Assembly: GCA_964357925.1 (NCBI GenBank)
Contig: CAYHMW010000025.1
Coordinates: forward strand, 1-12,406
Origin: CAYHMW01 sp964357925
GTDB lineage: Bacteria > Patescibacteriota > Microgenomatia > UBA8517
DNA: 12,406 nt
Direction: 5' to 3'
Numbering within the stretch: the stretch's first letter is position 1; each line of letters starts with the position of its first letter. The notes under the pieces were generated by a model. The model worked only from the letters and a program-made list of their open reading frames with translations. It had not been told where the DNA came from and did not search any database. Shown here in pieces: positions 1 through 7,984 of the stretch. The position numbers and the translations under genes were made by a program.

Positions 1-187
1 TCAAGTAGAAAGCGAAAGTCGAAATCGCGCCAGAGCTGATTTTGATTATCCAGTATTTATGTGCGAGCCGGAATTCGTCGGCATCACCTCTACCGGCGAG
101 ACGGGACCGGATACGCCGAACGAATTGTCAAACATTCTAGGCGAATATCGGAAGTTTTTGGTCGCGCCCGATAAGTATGGAAAATAA
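1..187 (+). CDS. hsdM: Type I restriction-modification methylase HsdM, C-terminal end (partial)
   Basis: An open frame runs in from the left edge (first full codon at base 2) and stops with TAA at 185-187, giving about 61 residues. The tail contains VFMCEPEFVGIT, STGETGPDTPNEL and EYRKFL, a pattern I recognise from the C-terminus of type I N6-adenine methylase subunits, where it follows the catalytic domain. HsdM transfers a methyl group from S-adenosylmethionine to adenine within the site chosen by HsdS. The catalytic NPPF/NPPY motif lies outside the window, so activity cannot be judged. The hsdS start codon is two bases beyond this stop, as expected for one hsdMS operon. The family call rests on recognition of a short tail and on the neighbour. 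Confidence 0.85.
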   Translation, partial: QVESESRNRARADFDYPVFMCEPEFVGITSTGETGPDTPNELSNILGEYRKFLVAPDKYGK

Positions 188-189
188 CT

Positions 190-1497
190 ATGCAAGCAAT
201 CGCCGTACAATACAAAAATTTGATTCGCTGGGATGTAAAATCTTTTTTGCTTCCTTCGTGGAAATGGGATGAAAGCGAACTTGTTCCACTTGGTTCGATT
301 TTGAAACGCAGATCAGAAGAATACAAAGGTGCGGAAACGCCAACACTTCTTTCCATTCATTTTGACGGCGAACTGACAAAGCGAAAAACAAAAGATCTCA
401 AAGGGCGAGTATTTATGGCGCATCCGGGCGATGTCGTCTATTCTAAAATTGATGTTCGCAACGGCGCAATAGGTATTGTGCCGGAAACATACGGCAAGGT
501 TGCGTTCACTTCCGAATTTCCGATTTACGAAGTGGACACGACAAAAATCAATTCGCTCTATCTCCAACTCATTCTTAAAACTTCACTTTTCAACAAACTC
601 ATCAATTCTCTCGTGAGCGGTTCAAGCGGTCGCAAGCGCGTTAATCCCGAAGGTTTAGAGGGATTGAAAATCCCCATGCCGTCTCTTACAGAGCAGAAAA
701 AGATAGTTGTCGCATGGAAAGAAGCAGAAGAAAAAGCAGATGGTCTTTTACAAAAAGCATTTGAAACAGGACAAGGAATAGAGGGCATTCTTTTTGATGC
801 GATTGGTTTTAGAAAAACCGAATATAAAAAACAAAATATCTTTTTAATCAGGTTTCAGTATCTTGAACGATGGGATGCATATTTCTATCGTAAAGACTTT
901 TTTGATGTTATCCGGCAACTTTCTCGTGCTAACAGTAAACCATTGGGGCAACTCGCACATTTTGTTGGGAGGCCGTGGAAAGAGTCGGATTTCCCAGATG
1001 GTTATTTTCGTTATGTTCAAATTTCTGATGTCGAGGAAAAAGCTGGGATTACATCAGCAACTTCAGTTAAAGCGAGCGATGCGCCGAGCAGGGCAACACA
1101 GATAATAAAATCTGACGATTTGATTATTTCAACCACTCGTCCGTATCTTGCCGCCTTTGCTAAAGTAGGTGCGAATTACGATAATTGTGTTGCTTCAAGT
1201 GGATTCTCTGTCATTGATAAGGTATCACCGAAACTAGACAAGAATTTTCTTTTGCTTTTCCTAAAATCGTTTTGTGGGATTAAACAATTTGAGCAGAGAA
1301 TGACAGGTGGATCCTATCCGGCAATAACCCAAGAAGAGATGGAAAAGATTTTGATACCCTTACCACCACTTGTCAAGCAAAAGGAAATCGTTGCCAAAAT
1401 AGAAAAAATGCGCGCGCAAGCCGCTGATATGCGCCACGAAGCCGAGAAAATCCGCGCGGACGCAAAATCTGGCATTGAGAAATTACTTATTGGATAA
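190..1497 (+). CDS. hsdS: Type I restriction enzyme specificity subunit HsdS
   Basis: HsdS recognises the split DNA target and holds HsdM (and HsdR) on it. The 435-residue product has the usual length and the duplicated plan of the family: a first target-recognition domain at about 1-165, a conserved helix with IPMPSLTEQKKIVVAWKEAE (about 161-180), a second recognition domain at about 215-390, and a second conserved helix with ILIPLPPLVKQKEIVAKIEK (about 387-406) running on as a charged coiled coil to the end. The two 'P.P.L..QK.IV' repeats are the best evidence. The ATG at 190 lies two bases after the hsdM stop and has no Shine-Dalgarno sequence, so translation is probably coupled. No frameshift is visible, so the subunit looks intact. 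No hsdR is present in the window; it may lie upstream. Confidence 0.93.
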   Translation: MQAIAVQYKNLIRWDVKSFLLPSWKWDESELVPLGSILKRRSEEYKGAETPTLLSIHFDGELTKRKTKDLKGRVFMAHPGDVVYSKIDVRNGAIGIVPETYGKVAFTSEFPIYEVDTTKINSLYLQLILKTSLFNKLINSLVSGSSGRKRVNPEGLEGLKIPMPSLTEQKKIVVAWKEAEEKADGLLQKAFETGQGIEGILFDAIGFRKTEYKKQNIFLIRFQYLERWDAYFYRKDFFDVIRQLSRANSKPLGQLAHFVGRPWKESDFPDGYFRYVQISDVEEKAGITSATSVKASDAPSRATQIIKSDDLIISTTRPYLAAFAKVGANYDNCVASSGFSVIDKVSPKLDKNFLLLFLKSFCGIKQFEQRMTGGSYPAITQEEMEKILIPLPPLVKQKEIVAKIEKMRAQAADMRHEAEKIRADAKSGIEKLLIG

Positions 1498-1501
1498 AGA
1501 T

Positions 1502-3754
1502 ATGAGAAAGTCAATCCAAATATTTAAAAAAGTATATCGTCCTATTGTCCTTCCTACTGGATTGATGACAATTATTTTTTTTCTATTAGTACTTCCAATT
1601 GAAAAAGGGAACATTATCCAGTTTCTTTTGCAACCATGGGGTCTTGCAATAGTACTAATGATTATCAGTGTTATCTATATAGAACATATATTCACAACCC
1701 CTAAAGATGCCCTAATCAATTCTTTAAATGCATTGATTATTTCTATTGTATTTTGGGAGACGCTAAGGATTAATTTTTGGGTATCATTCATTTTTTCTGC
1801 TTCAATACTAATTTCTGGAATCTTGTTTTTGACTGTCTATGATAAAAACAGAAAAATTAATCTATTATCAAAATTCGCAGCGTATTTTGGTAAAGCTAAA
1901 GTCATATTTCCAATAATAGCGGCACTATCTTTTATAAAATTTGTAGACGATAACGGTGAGTCCATTGTGTTTGATATAAACTATGACGTTTTATATGTAA
2001 TATCTTTTTACCTGATATTTTTAATACTCACCGATAAAGATGTTATAGAAAAGATAAGAAGTTTCCCTTCGAAACTCTTCAATATTTTACATTACGAGGA
2101 TGTCGGGATTGTTAGGGGTAACCTCAGTCCAAATATCATACTAGTTGAATTTAATACTAGGAGTGGGGTTAAAATCAATGATTTAGTAGTAGTTGGCAAT
2201 TATGATGTTGATAATAAAGACTTTGATGTAGACCAAGAAGTCGAAGATTGTACAGGTTTAGTTATTGATTTTATGGGAATCGAATCAGAGAGGGATACTT
2301 TTGTTGCTAGGGTATATCTGTTAAATGAGCCTCAAAGAAATCTGAATGAAAATAGAAGTGGTTTAATTCGGATAAATCAAGAATGTAAAAAAGTTATCAA
2401 TCCGGGTTCTTTTATAGAAAAGGTTAACTCTGAGAAGGTCAAGTTTAGTTGGCGCCGCCGAGAAGACATAGTTGCATTAGTTACCTCTTTTTCCAATATC
2501 AATGTATTAAAAGGAGAAGTCGTAAGACAACAACAGTTAGAGAACGCTCAACTAGTTAGCTGTGTTAATGAAGATGTAAATGAATCAATTCGATACCAAA
2601 TAATTGACGCCGAGACACGAAGAGAGGGACAGGAGGAGAAAAAAGATTTTGGGTATACTCAATTTATGGCGTATCAATTAGGTGAATGGCGGAAACCAAA
2701 AAATGATAAAAACATAGAGATAGCTTCTGCATTTCAACGTTTCTTTGAATTTCAATGGGTACCTAATATAAATTCCTTAATTTTTAAATGGAACGATTCA
2801 ATAGATGCTGTAAATATCAACGATTCTTCAGTTGACAAAAGTGGGCATTACTTACTCGGGACCATCCCTAAGACTAATCTACCTATTTATTTAAACATAA
2901 ACGATCTCGTTTCTCATCATACTGCGATACTAGGAGTAACTGGTACTGGAAAAACTACAATGGTTTTTAAATTACTAGACGAAATAAAAAAGAACAAAAT
3001 ATTTATAATATGTATTGATATTACCGGAGAATACAAAAATAAGTTGGACAACCATGAAGACTTTTTTGATAGTGGTACAAAAGATAGATGGGATGCTGAG
3101 ATTCAAAAGATAATAGATGTTCATAAGGATAAGAGCAAAACACAAGTAGAACGTGATGGTGTAGAAAGGCAGGCTTCTAAGATAATTAACGAAGCAATAA
3201 GGGAAAGGATTGAGATACTGAGACCTCTCAATAAAATTGTTATTTTGGAGATACCAGAGATATCAAATACACATTTTTCTTTAGATTTTACTCAATATGC
3301 GATTCAAGCTATTTTACAATATGCTAAAAATATATACGTTAACAACTTGTCTAAAAAAGGAACTAAGGATGATTTTCAGTGTTGTCTAATCCTAGAAGAA
3401 GCACATACTTTGGTTCCTGAAAACTTAGGTGTGGGTGGAGACTTCGGGGCATCCAAGGCTGTTATTGATAAAATAAGTCAAATAGCTTTACAAGGAAGGA
3501 AATACCGAGTTGGTTTTATTTTAATTTCTCAAAGAACAGCGACTGTAAAGAAAACAGTATTAAACCAGTGTAATACAATGATTGCCTTCAGAGCGTACGA
3601 TGAGACTAGCTTTACCTTCCTCTCAAATTATTTTGGCGACGAATATGTAAGAGAAATAATACATCTTAAAAATGACGGGGATAGTAGGTACGTCATTGTT
3701 TCAGGAAAAGCTGTCGTTGCTGACAGGCCCATCATTGTTGAGGTTAAAAAATAG
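1502..3754 (+). CDS. Membrane-anchored HerA/DUF87-type ATPase
   Basis: This is a 750-residue protein. The first ~180 residues are strongly hydrophobic, with about five or six membrane segments (near 15-34, 42-64, 71-113 as two, 133-148, 161-176). A soluble region of about 200-450 follows, possibly including a HAS-barrel-like beta part. A P-loop ATPase follows: Walker A GVTGTGKT (478-485), Walker B LILEEAH (E632, E633), and S-Q-R at 676-678 followed by NQCNTMIAFR. These match the HerA/FtsK superfamily, hexameric pumps that move along or translocate DNA. I chose ATG 1502, four bases after the hsdS stop; a TTG at 1475 in frame would overlap hsdS and has nothing to favour it. Spacing implies co-expression with the restriction-modification genes. 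HerA proteins in defence systems usually work with a nuclease and lack a membrane part, so this architecture is unusual. The substrate is unknown. Confidence 0.85.
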   Translation: MRKSIQIFKKVYRPIVLPTGLMTIIFFLLVLPIEKGNIIQFLLQPWGLAIVLMIISVIYIEHIFTTPKDALINSLNALIISIVFWETLRINFWVSFIFSASILISGILFLTVYDKNRKINLLSKFAAYFGKAKVIFPIIAALSFIKFVDDNGESIVFDINYDVLYVISFYLIFLILTDKDVIEKIRSFPSKLFNILHYEDVGIVRGNLSPNIILVEFNTRSGVKINDLVVVGNYDVDNKDFDVDQEVEDCTGLVIDFMGIESERDTFVARVYLLNEPQRNLNENRSGLIRINQECKKVINPGSFIEKVNSEKVKFSWRRREDIVALVTSFSNINVLKGEVVRQQQLENAQLVSCVNEDVNESIRYQIIDAETRREGQEEKKDFGYTQFMAYQLGEWRKPKNDKNIEIASAFQRFFEFQWVPNINSLIFKWNDSIDAVNINDSSVDKSGHYLLGTIPKTNLPIYLNINDLVSHHTAILGVTGTGKTTMVFKLLDEIKKNKIFIICIDITGEYKNKLDNHEDFFDSGTKDRWDAEIQKIIDVHKDKSKTQVERDGVERQASKIINEAIRERIEILRPLNKIVILEIPEISNTHFSLDFTQYAIQAILQYAKNIYVNNLSKKGTKDDFQCCLILEEAHTLVPENLGVGGDFGASKAVIDKISQIALQGRKYRVGFILISQRTATVKKTVLNQCNTMIAFRAYDETSFTFLSNYFGDEYVREIIHLKNDGDSRYVIVSGKAVVADRPIIVEVKK

Positions 3755-3809
3755 AACTATATGGATAATTTATTAAACCTGATTCAGAGACACCTATAGT
3801 AATTGTCCG
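3755..3809 (+). other. Short intergenic gap before xseA
   Basis: These 55 bases separate the HerA-type gene from xseA. They are AT-rich (for example GGATAATTTATTAAA) and could hold a promoter, but no convincing paired -35/-10 boxes, hairpin terminator or Shine-Dalgarno sequence can be seen. Read-through from the upstream operon is equally possible. Confidence 0.3.
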
Positions 3810-5081
3810 ATGTTTATGAATCAGTCTCAAACAAATAATGAAATATCGGTCAGTGAATACATTGATATTTTAAATGAAGGATTACGCACTTTTGATGCCC
3901 GCGTGATCGGTGAGGTTACTGAGGTACAACTGTATCCCGGTAGGAATTATCTTTTCTTCAAGATCAAAGACAAAGCTGATCCAGCTCTCCTCACGTGCTT
4001 TATGTGGAAGCGAGAATATACTCTAAGTGGTGTTGATCTTCAGGTCGGTCTTGAGGTAATCATATCCGGCGCACCAAGTATTTATAAACCACTCGGTAGA
4101 CTTTCTTTTCAAACACAAACCGTGGAGCTTGTTGGGGAAGGACAACTCAAGAAGGCGTATGATGAACTCAAGGCTAAACTGACAAAAGAAGGTCTTTTTA
4201 GTGAGGTACGTAAGCGACCCTTACCAACACTTCCGCAAAAAATTGGTCTCATCACATCTAAAGATGGCGCTGCAATTGGCGATTTTCAAATGAACCTTGG
4301 ACGGTTTGGATTCCAAGTTAGCTTTATAGATTCTCGAGTGGAGGGACAACTTGCGGTTGCCGAATTATTAAGTGCAATTCGTACTTTCAGAAATAAAGAT
4401 ATAGAAGTTTTGGTACTGGTACGGGGAGGAGGGTCGCTTGAATCTTTATTACCATTTAATAACGAAACTTTGGTACGAGAAGTTGTTAACTTTCCTGTGC
4501 CAGTACTTGTGGGAGTTGGGCATGAGAAAGATATATCATTGATTGGTCTCGTCGCCGACAAAATGGTTTCTACTCCAACCGCAACAGCTCAAGCTCTCAA
4601 TTATTCATGGGAACAAGCCACGGCACAGATGGAACTTAATAAACACAAGTTGCTCTCTATTTTTAGCCAAGCGTTAAATTTTCAGCAAAAAACGGTGCAA
4701 GAAAGTTTCCAAACTATACGTAACCAGCTCCAGTCAATATTTGATAATTTTGATCGTACGAAAAATCTTTTCTTGCAAGTGGTTGTTACCCTACGTTCAC
4801 AGATTGAAGAATTGCGCCGAACGTTTACCGATTACCCCAATGTTTTAAAACGAACTATGCATGCTCTTATACACAAAACCTACACTCACATCTCTACAGT
4901 TGAGAAAATTATTGAGATTAATAATCCAGGGCGACAATTAAAACTTGGCTATAGTATTACTCGAACACAGGGCTCTATCGTTCGTAGTGTAAGCCAAGTA
5001 CAAGTAGGCCAAAATATCGAAGTCAGTGTTTGTGATGGATCATTCAGTTCTGATGTTAAAAAAATTACTAAAGATATATAA
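3810..5081 (+). CDS. xseA: Exodeoxyribonuclease VII large subunit XseA
   Basis: This is the catalytic subunit of exonuclease VII, which degrades single-stranded DNA from either end to short oligonucleotides and acts in mismatch repair and removal of damaged single strands. The 423-residue product shows the standard plan: an N-terminal OB-fold DNA-binding domain (about 14-108, with ARVIGEVTEV and YLFFKIKD), then the catalytic domain with IGLITSKDGAAIGDF (145-159), LVRGGGSLE (203-211), FNNE (216-219), GHEKD (237-241) and ADKMVSTPTATA (249-260), then a long helical region (about 265-385) that binds XseB, and a C-terminal beta segment. All expected motifs are present, so it should be active. ATG 3810 is used here, but the ATG two codons later is equally possible; neither has a ribosome binding site. 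xseB follows after 10 bases. Confidence 0.96.
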   Translation: MFMNQSQTNNEISVSEYIDILNEGLRTFDARVIGEVTEVQLYPGRNYLFFKIKDKADPALLTCFMWKREYTLSGVDLQVGLEVIISGAPSIYKPLGRLSFQTQTVELVGEGQLKKAYDELKAKLTKEGLFSEVRKRPLPTLPQKIGLITSKDGAAIGDFQMNLGRFGFQVSFIDSRVEGQLAVAELLSAIRTFRNKDIEVLVLVRGGGSLESLLPFNNETLVREVVNFPVPVLVGVGHEKDISLIGLVADKMVSTPTATAQALNYSWEQATAQMELNKHKLLSIFSQALNFQQKTVQESFQTIRNQLQSIFDNFDRTKNLFLQVVVTLRSQIEELRRTFTDYPNVLKRTMHALIHKTYTHISTVEKIIEINNPGRQLKLGYSITRTQGSIVRSVSQVQVGQNIEVSVCDGSFSSDVKKITKDI

Positions 5082-5091
5082 TATAAAAAAT

Positions 5092-5310
5092 ATGGCTGAC
5101 AAATCTATTAACTTAAAGGAATCGATGAAAAAATTAAACACAATCGTTGCGTGGTTTGAGGCGCAGGAGGAGATTGATGTTGAGGCCGGATTGGAAAAAG
5201 TAAAAGAAGGGGCGGCACTTGTTAAGGTCTGCAAGAAACGGCTTTCCGAGATCGAGAACGAATTTGAGCAGATTCAGCGGGGGGTGGAAAGTGATAATTC
5301 TAAAAATTAA
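5092..5310 (+). CDS. xseB: Exodeoxyribonuclease VII small subunit XseB
   Basis: This is a small 72-residue, all-helical charged protein. The run SMKKLNTIVAWFEAQEEIDV, then GLEKVKEGAALVK and a lysine/glutamate-rich second helix, matches the two-helix hairpin of XseB, which coats the long helix of XseA and is needed for a stable enzyme. The start is set at ATG 5092, ten bases after the xseA stop. The frame stays open upstream to 5026, but that part overlaps xseA and adds residues unlike the family. The bases before the start (TATAAAAAAT) are A-rich without a Shine-Dalgarno sequence. Gene order xseA-xseB is the common arrangement and supports the call. Confidence 0.93.
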   Translation: MADKSINLKESMKKLNTIVAWFEAQEEIDVEAGLEKVKEGAALVKVCKKRLSEIENEFEQIQRGVESDNSKN

Positions 5311-5317
5311 TTGCCAA

Positions 5318-5559
5318 AATGGTACAGTGTTGGTAACTCGCTTCGCAAGACCTCCTTTCTAAGCTAGGGTACATGACTGGCAGCCATTTTTGGGCTATCA
5401 TGGTCATTACAATTTAATATTCCGTCTGCCTAAACTCAGAAGTCTCTTCTGGGCATGGCACAAAATCGTCGTAAACAGGAAACCTATCGTTAGGCTCGTT
5501 TACGACGTCATATCGGGAAACCGGTATGGGCTTCACGGCCACCTAGCGGTAGGTTTTTT
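5318..5559 (+). ncRNA. Candidate structured RNA or leader with serial hairpins
   Basis: The 314 bases between xseB and the nuclease gene hold no convincing gene but fold into a series of strong hairpins on the + strand. Paired arms are 5373-5378/5402-5407; 5437-5442/5446-5451 (six pairs, three-base loop) extended by 5428-5430/5452-5454; 5467-5476/5498-5507 (ten perfect pairs) enclosing CCTA/TAGG at 5483-5486/5491-5494; and 5509-5516/5521-5528 (eight pairs, one G-U, capped by a GAAA tetraloop). The last hairpin is a terminator at 5541-5559. A GNRA loop and a G-U pair that only works on this strand favour RNA. I do not recognise the class: no tmRNA, RNase P, SRP RNA or familiar riboswitch signature is present. 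It may be a free RNA, the xseAB 3' tail, or an attenuating leader of the gene at 5625. The 5' end is a guess. Confidence 0.5.
5541..5559 (+). terminator. Intrinsic terminator
   Basis: A five-pair hairpin ACCTA-GCGG-TAGGT (5541-5545/5550-5554) is followed directly by a run of six T (5554-5559). This is the standard rho-independent layout, though the stem is short. It would end transcripts coming from xseAB or from the structured segment upstream, 65 bases before the next start codon. Confidence 0.65.
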
Positions 5560-5624
5560 GCATTCTCAAAATTGTATGATCCAAGAAGAAAATTAGTACC
5601 AGACTCTCTTGAAAGAATTTTACG

Positions 5625-6599
5625 ATGAGCAATCTTTATTTAGGCAACAAAACAGAAAAGATAGAGAGCGTTTTTCAGCTGTTGGGAGTGCACGAAAATG
5701 ATATGAGTTATAGCTTGGCTTGGGGACTGGCTCAATGTCCAAAATTCTTGGAGAAGTTTCTAATTGCAATCAATCAGCGAAACACGGAATTATCAGAAGT
5801 AGAAATTAATTTACAAAAAAGTGGTGATAAAAAAGAAGGGATTACGGACATCGAGCTTATCGCGTCAAAATTTATTGTCATTATAGAAGCAAAACGCGGT
5901 TGGGGTCGTCCCTCAAATTCGCAACTCGATAAATACGCAAAGAGGATTAAGAAAAGCGCTTTGCCGAATAAAAAATTAATCGTACTAAGCGAATACAGTA
6001 AAATAAATACTGGTGATTGGTTAAAAAAATGGATTAGAGGAATTCCACTTCAACCAATTTCTTGGAGGGAGGCGATTGGATGTGCTAAGCAAGCACTGTC
6101 GGGAAGTTCTCATGCTCAAAAACACTTGATTAAAGAATTAATAGTTTATTTTAATAAAATTATGACTAAGCAAAAACTTGACTCAAACGAAGTGTTTGTA
6201 GTGGCCTTAAATGCTAATAAAAAAGTAGACAACTGGCTATCTCCTCCGGTGGATGTTGTGACCAAGTTAGGAAGATATTTCCATCCTGTAGGAAATAACT
6301 GGCCCAAAGAGCCACCAAATTATATTGCATTTAGATACCACGGGAAGTTGCAATCAATTCATCATATAGATGAATACAAAGTTACACAAAATTTAAAAGA
6401 ATACTTAATAAAACATAAGAAATCTGATCATTTTCTTTATACTTTGGGTCCGGCAATTAAACCCATTAAAGAAATTAAGACTGGGAATAAAATAAATCGT
6501 GCCCAGCGGGTTTGGTGTATGTTAGATACGTTATTGACTAGCAAGACGATATCTGAAGCACGCGATATTTCTAAAAAGCGCAAATTGAAAGAAGAATAA
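5625..6599 (+). CDS. PD-(D/E)XK nuclease-fold protein
   Basis: A 324-residue soluble protein. Its N-terminal 110 residues carry the signature of a PD-(D/E)XK nuclease: a helix region NDMSYSLAWGLAQ (25-37), the metal-binding aspartate D75 in GITDIEL, the E89-A-K91 pair in FIVIIEAK, and the following helix with Q100-L-D-K-Y104. These residues usually coordinate magnesium and cut DNA. The order 'E/N-D-x-S/T-x-x-L-x-W ... D ... ExK ... QLxxY' is common in uncharacterised defence nucleases. The C-terminal half (about 180-324) shows no motif I know and may give target choice. ATG 5625 fits the conserved N-terminus; only a weak GAAAGAA lies upstream. The gene sits behind a terminator-ended structured segment and is followed 49 bases later by a membrane protein gene. 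Fold call is good; target and role are unknown. Confidence 0.8.
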   Translation: MSNLYLGNKTEKIESVFQLLGVHENDMSYSLAWGLAQCPKFLEKFLIAINQRNTELSEVEINLQKSGDKKEGITDIELIASKFIVIIEAKRGWGRPSNSQLDKYAKRIKKSALPNKKLIVLSEYSKINTGDWLKKWIRGIPLQPISWREAIGCAKQALSGSSHAQKHLIKELIVYFNKIMTKQKLDSNEVFVVALNANKKVDNWLSPPVDVVTKLGRYFHPVGNNWPKEPPNYIAFRYHGKLQSIHHIDEYKVTQNLKEYLIKHKKSDHFLYTLGPAIKPIKEIKTGNKINRAQRVWCMLDTLLTSKTISEARDISKKRKLKEE

Positions 6600-6648
6600 C
6601 CCTAATAGGATTGGAAACTATAGCGACCAGCAAAGAACACTAGTTATT

Positions 6649-7725
6649 ATGATAATTGAACAATTAAGAAATCTTCTAATAGTTGGAGTAATCGCAGTTG
6701 TGATGTGGTCTGCAAGTGCGGTTTATAAATCCAATACAAGCCAGAATGTCCAAGAGACAACAGAATATTCACAGCAAGCAATTAATAATTTTAATGGTAC
6801 TTCTTCAGAAGAACTATTAGCAATAGAAAAACTCTTAGATGAAAGTTACGATTCTCTCTATAGATCCAGAGAATATTTTGACAGTGAAATTATTAAACTT
6901 CATGAGGCAAGTAAAGATATGGAGGTTCTTTGGTATCCTAACCAAGAGAAAAAAGAATATTTGTTTATAAAAAAAGGAGAGGTTGAAGAAAGCGTTATTG
7001 ATGTTAATAATTACAAAATTACGATTATTTCAACTAGCTACGAACCTCTTAATACGGAAATCAAAATAACAAATAATAAAAAATTAGTATATGCCAAGAA
7101 TTATGAAGGCGTGGTTTTAGCCCTTATCTATAAAATTAAGGTAAATCAAACCTTTTACTACATACTTGGATTATGTTCTGGGGGAACACATGGGTGTGGA
7201 ATACTTGTACCAATAATAAATGATGGCGATAAGTTGATTGTTGGTAATGTTATTGAAGATGTTGATTTCTCAAACTTCTTAGAGACTGAGAACTTTTTTA
7301 CAAAAAATGGAGAACTTTACACCGTTTTTGACGATTCAAGATATTTCTTTAACTATTCATCATCTAATAATGCTTCGTATAACTCGGCTGTGCCAAGAAT
7401 TTTCAAATTTGATAAAAAAACTGGAAATACTATTCTAGTAACCAATGATTTTATAGATTTATATAAAAAATCGGTTCAAATAATTTCCGATGATTTAATT
7501 AAGTTAAAAGATAACATTCCTGAGAAAATTAGACATACGATACCAAAAATCAGTAGTGGTTTTCTAGCGCCATATCTTGATTATTATCTTGGTATGGCAA
7601 TAATTGCTGATAAAACTCATGCTTCAGAAACTAGAGAAAAAGTAGAGAAATTGTATTTTGATTTTTTTGGTAACGAATATTCACCAGAAGCCCACTTCGA
7701 TGGGTACAAAGATTTTGAAATGTAA
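6649..7725 (+). CDS. Membrane-anchored protein of unknown function
   Basis: A 358-residue protein I do not recognise. Residues 8-26 form one hydrophobic segment (LLIVGVIAVVMWSASAVY) after a short positive start, so it is probably an inner-membrane signal anchor with the bulk outside; there is no lipobox cysteine. Residues 38-95 are charged and probably helical. The middle (about 115-215) is beta-rich, with VVLALIYKI, FYYILGL and a cysteine pair C176/C183 in GLCSGGTHGCG. The C-terminal third is again helical. Codon use is AT-rich like the HerA-type gene. It lies 49 bases after the nuclease-fold gene on the same strand, so the two may be co-transcribed, but nothing in its sequence shows a functional link. 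No Shine-Dalgarno sequence precedes ATG 6649. Confidence 0.6.
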   Translation: MIIEQLRNLLIVGVIAVVMWSASAVYKSNTSQNVQETTEYSQQAINNFNGTSSEELLAIEKLLDESYDSLYRSREYFDSEIIKLHEASKDMEVLWYPNQEKKEYLFIKKGEVEESVIDVNNYKITIISTSYEPLNTEIKITNNKKLVYAKNYEGVVLALIYKIKVNQTFYYILGLCSGGTHGCGILVPIINDGDKLIVGNVIEDVDFSNFLETENFFTKNGELYTVFDDSRYFFNYSSSNNASYNSAVPRIFKFDKKTGNTILVTNDFIDLYKKSVQIISDDLIKLKDNIPEKIRHTIPKISSGFLAPYLDYYLGMAIIADKTHASETREKVEKLYFDFFGNEYSPEAHFDGYKDFEM

Positions 7726-7839
7726 GATACCCTACTTATTGTTTGTACACACAATGGTAAATAGAAATAAGGACGGCGAGATATTATTTTCTTCCGTTTC
7801 GAATAGTGAGGTATGTAAAATACCAAATCAAAAAGTGAA
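7726..7839. other. Convergent intergenic gap
   Basis: This AT-rich gap lies between the end of the + strand membrane-protein gene and the end of the - strand phage operon. It contains a five-pair hairpin GGTAT-GTAAA-ATACC at 7811-7825 but no T-run on either side, so no clear terminator is seen for either operon. It carries no recognisable trace of terminase nuclease or portal sequence. Confidence 0.4.
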
Positions 7840-7983
7840 TTAATCTGGGGATTGTTTTCTTATAATTATCCCACAGGTTCGTATGTACGGGCAGTTTATT
7901 TGGTACTTTCGCATCTTTCTAATCAAAGCCTTTTGTCTATATGACTCTGGGTCAGTGGATTTGTAATTATTGTTTTTTGACAT
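7840..7983 (-). CDS. Possible 47-residue basic protein at the end of the packaging operon
   Basis: A short minus-strand frame begins with ATG at 7983-7981, one base after the TAG stop of the terminase gene, and ends with TAA at 7842-7840. The predicted product starts MSKNNNYKSTDPESYRQKAL and continues with IRKMRKYQIN, so it is rich in lysine, arginine and polar residues like many small phage proteins. It shows no terminase nuclease motif and no family I know. In favour are the tight operon spacing and composition; against are the small size, the lack of a ribosome binding site and the possibility that this is a deletion junction with a chance frame. An imperfect eight-pair hairpin (7846-7876) lies within it. 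Confidence 0.35.
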   Translation of the reverse strand: MSKNNNYKSTDPESYRQKALIRKMRKYQINCPYIRTCGIIIRKQSPD

Positions 7984-7984
7984 A

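Noticed and set aside
1475..1501. TTG start giving nine extra residues to the HerA-type protein
   Set aside because: It overlaps hsdS, has no ribosome binding signal, and the ATG at 1502 sits right before the first hydrophobic segment.
5026..5091. Longer N-terminus for XseB
   Set aside because: These 22 codons overlap xseA in another frame and are not part of the compact XseB fold; ATG 5092 matches the normal length.
5428..5495. GCCTAAAC and GTTAGGC spaced 54 bases apart, resembling integron attC core sites
   Set aside because: The left core has an extra A, and the inner L''/L' arms needed for an attC hairpin do not pair. No integrase or cassette array is present.
5318..5559. tmRNA, RNase P RNA, SRP RNA or a known riboswitch
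   Set aside because: No tRNA-like ends or GGTTCGA arm, no conserved GAGGAAAGTCC/ACAGAA of RNase P, no GGAAGGAAGCAG-type SRP tip, and no riboswitch core I know. Only the generic structured-RNA call stands.
5390..5596. 68-codon + strand frame in the gap after xseB
   Set aside because: It runs through the hairpins and the terminator, has no ribosome binding site, and its product is low-complexity without any family feature.
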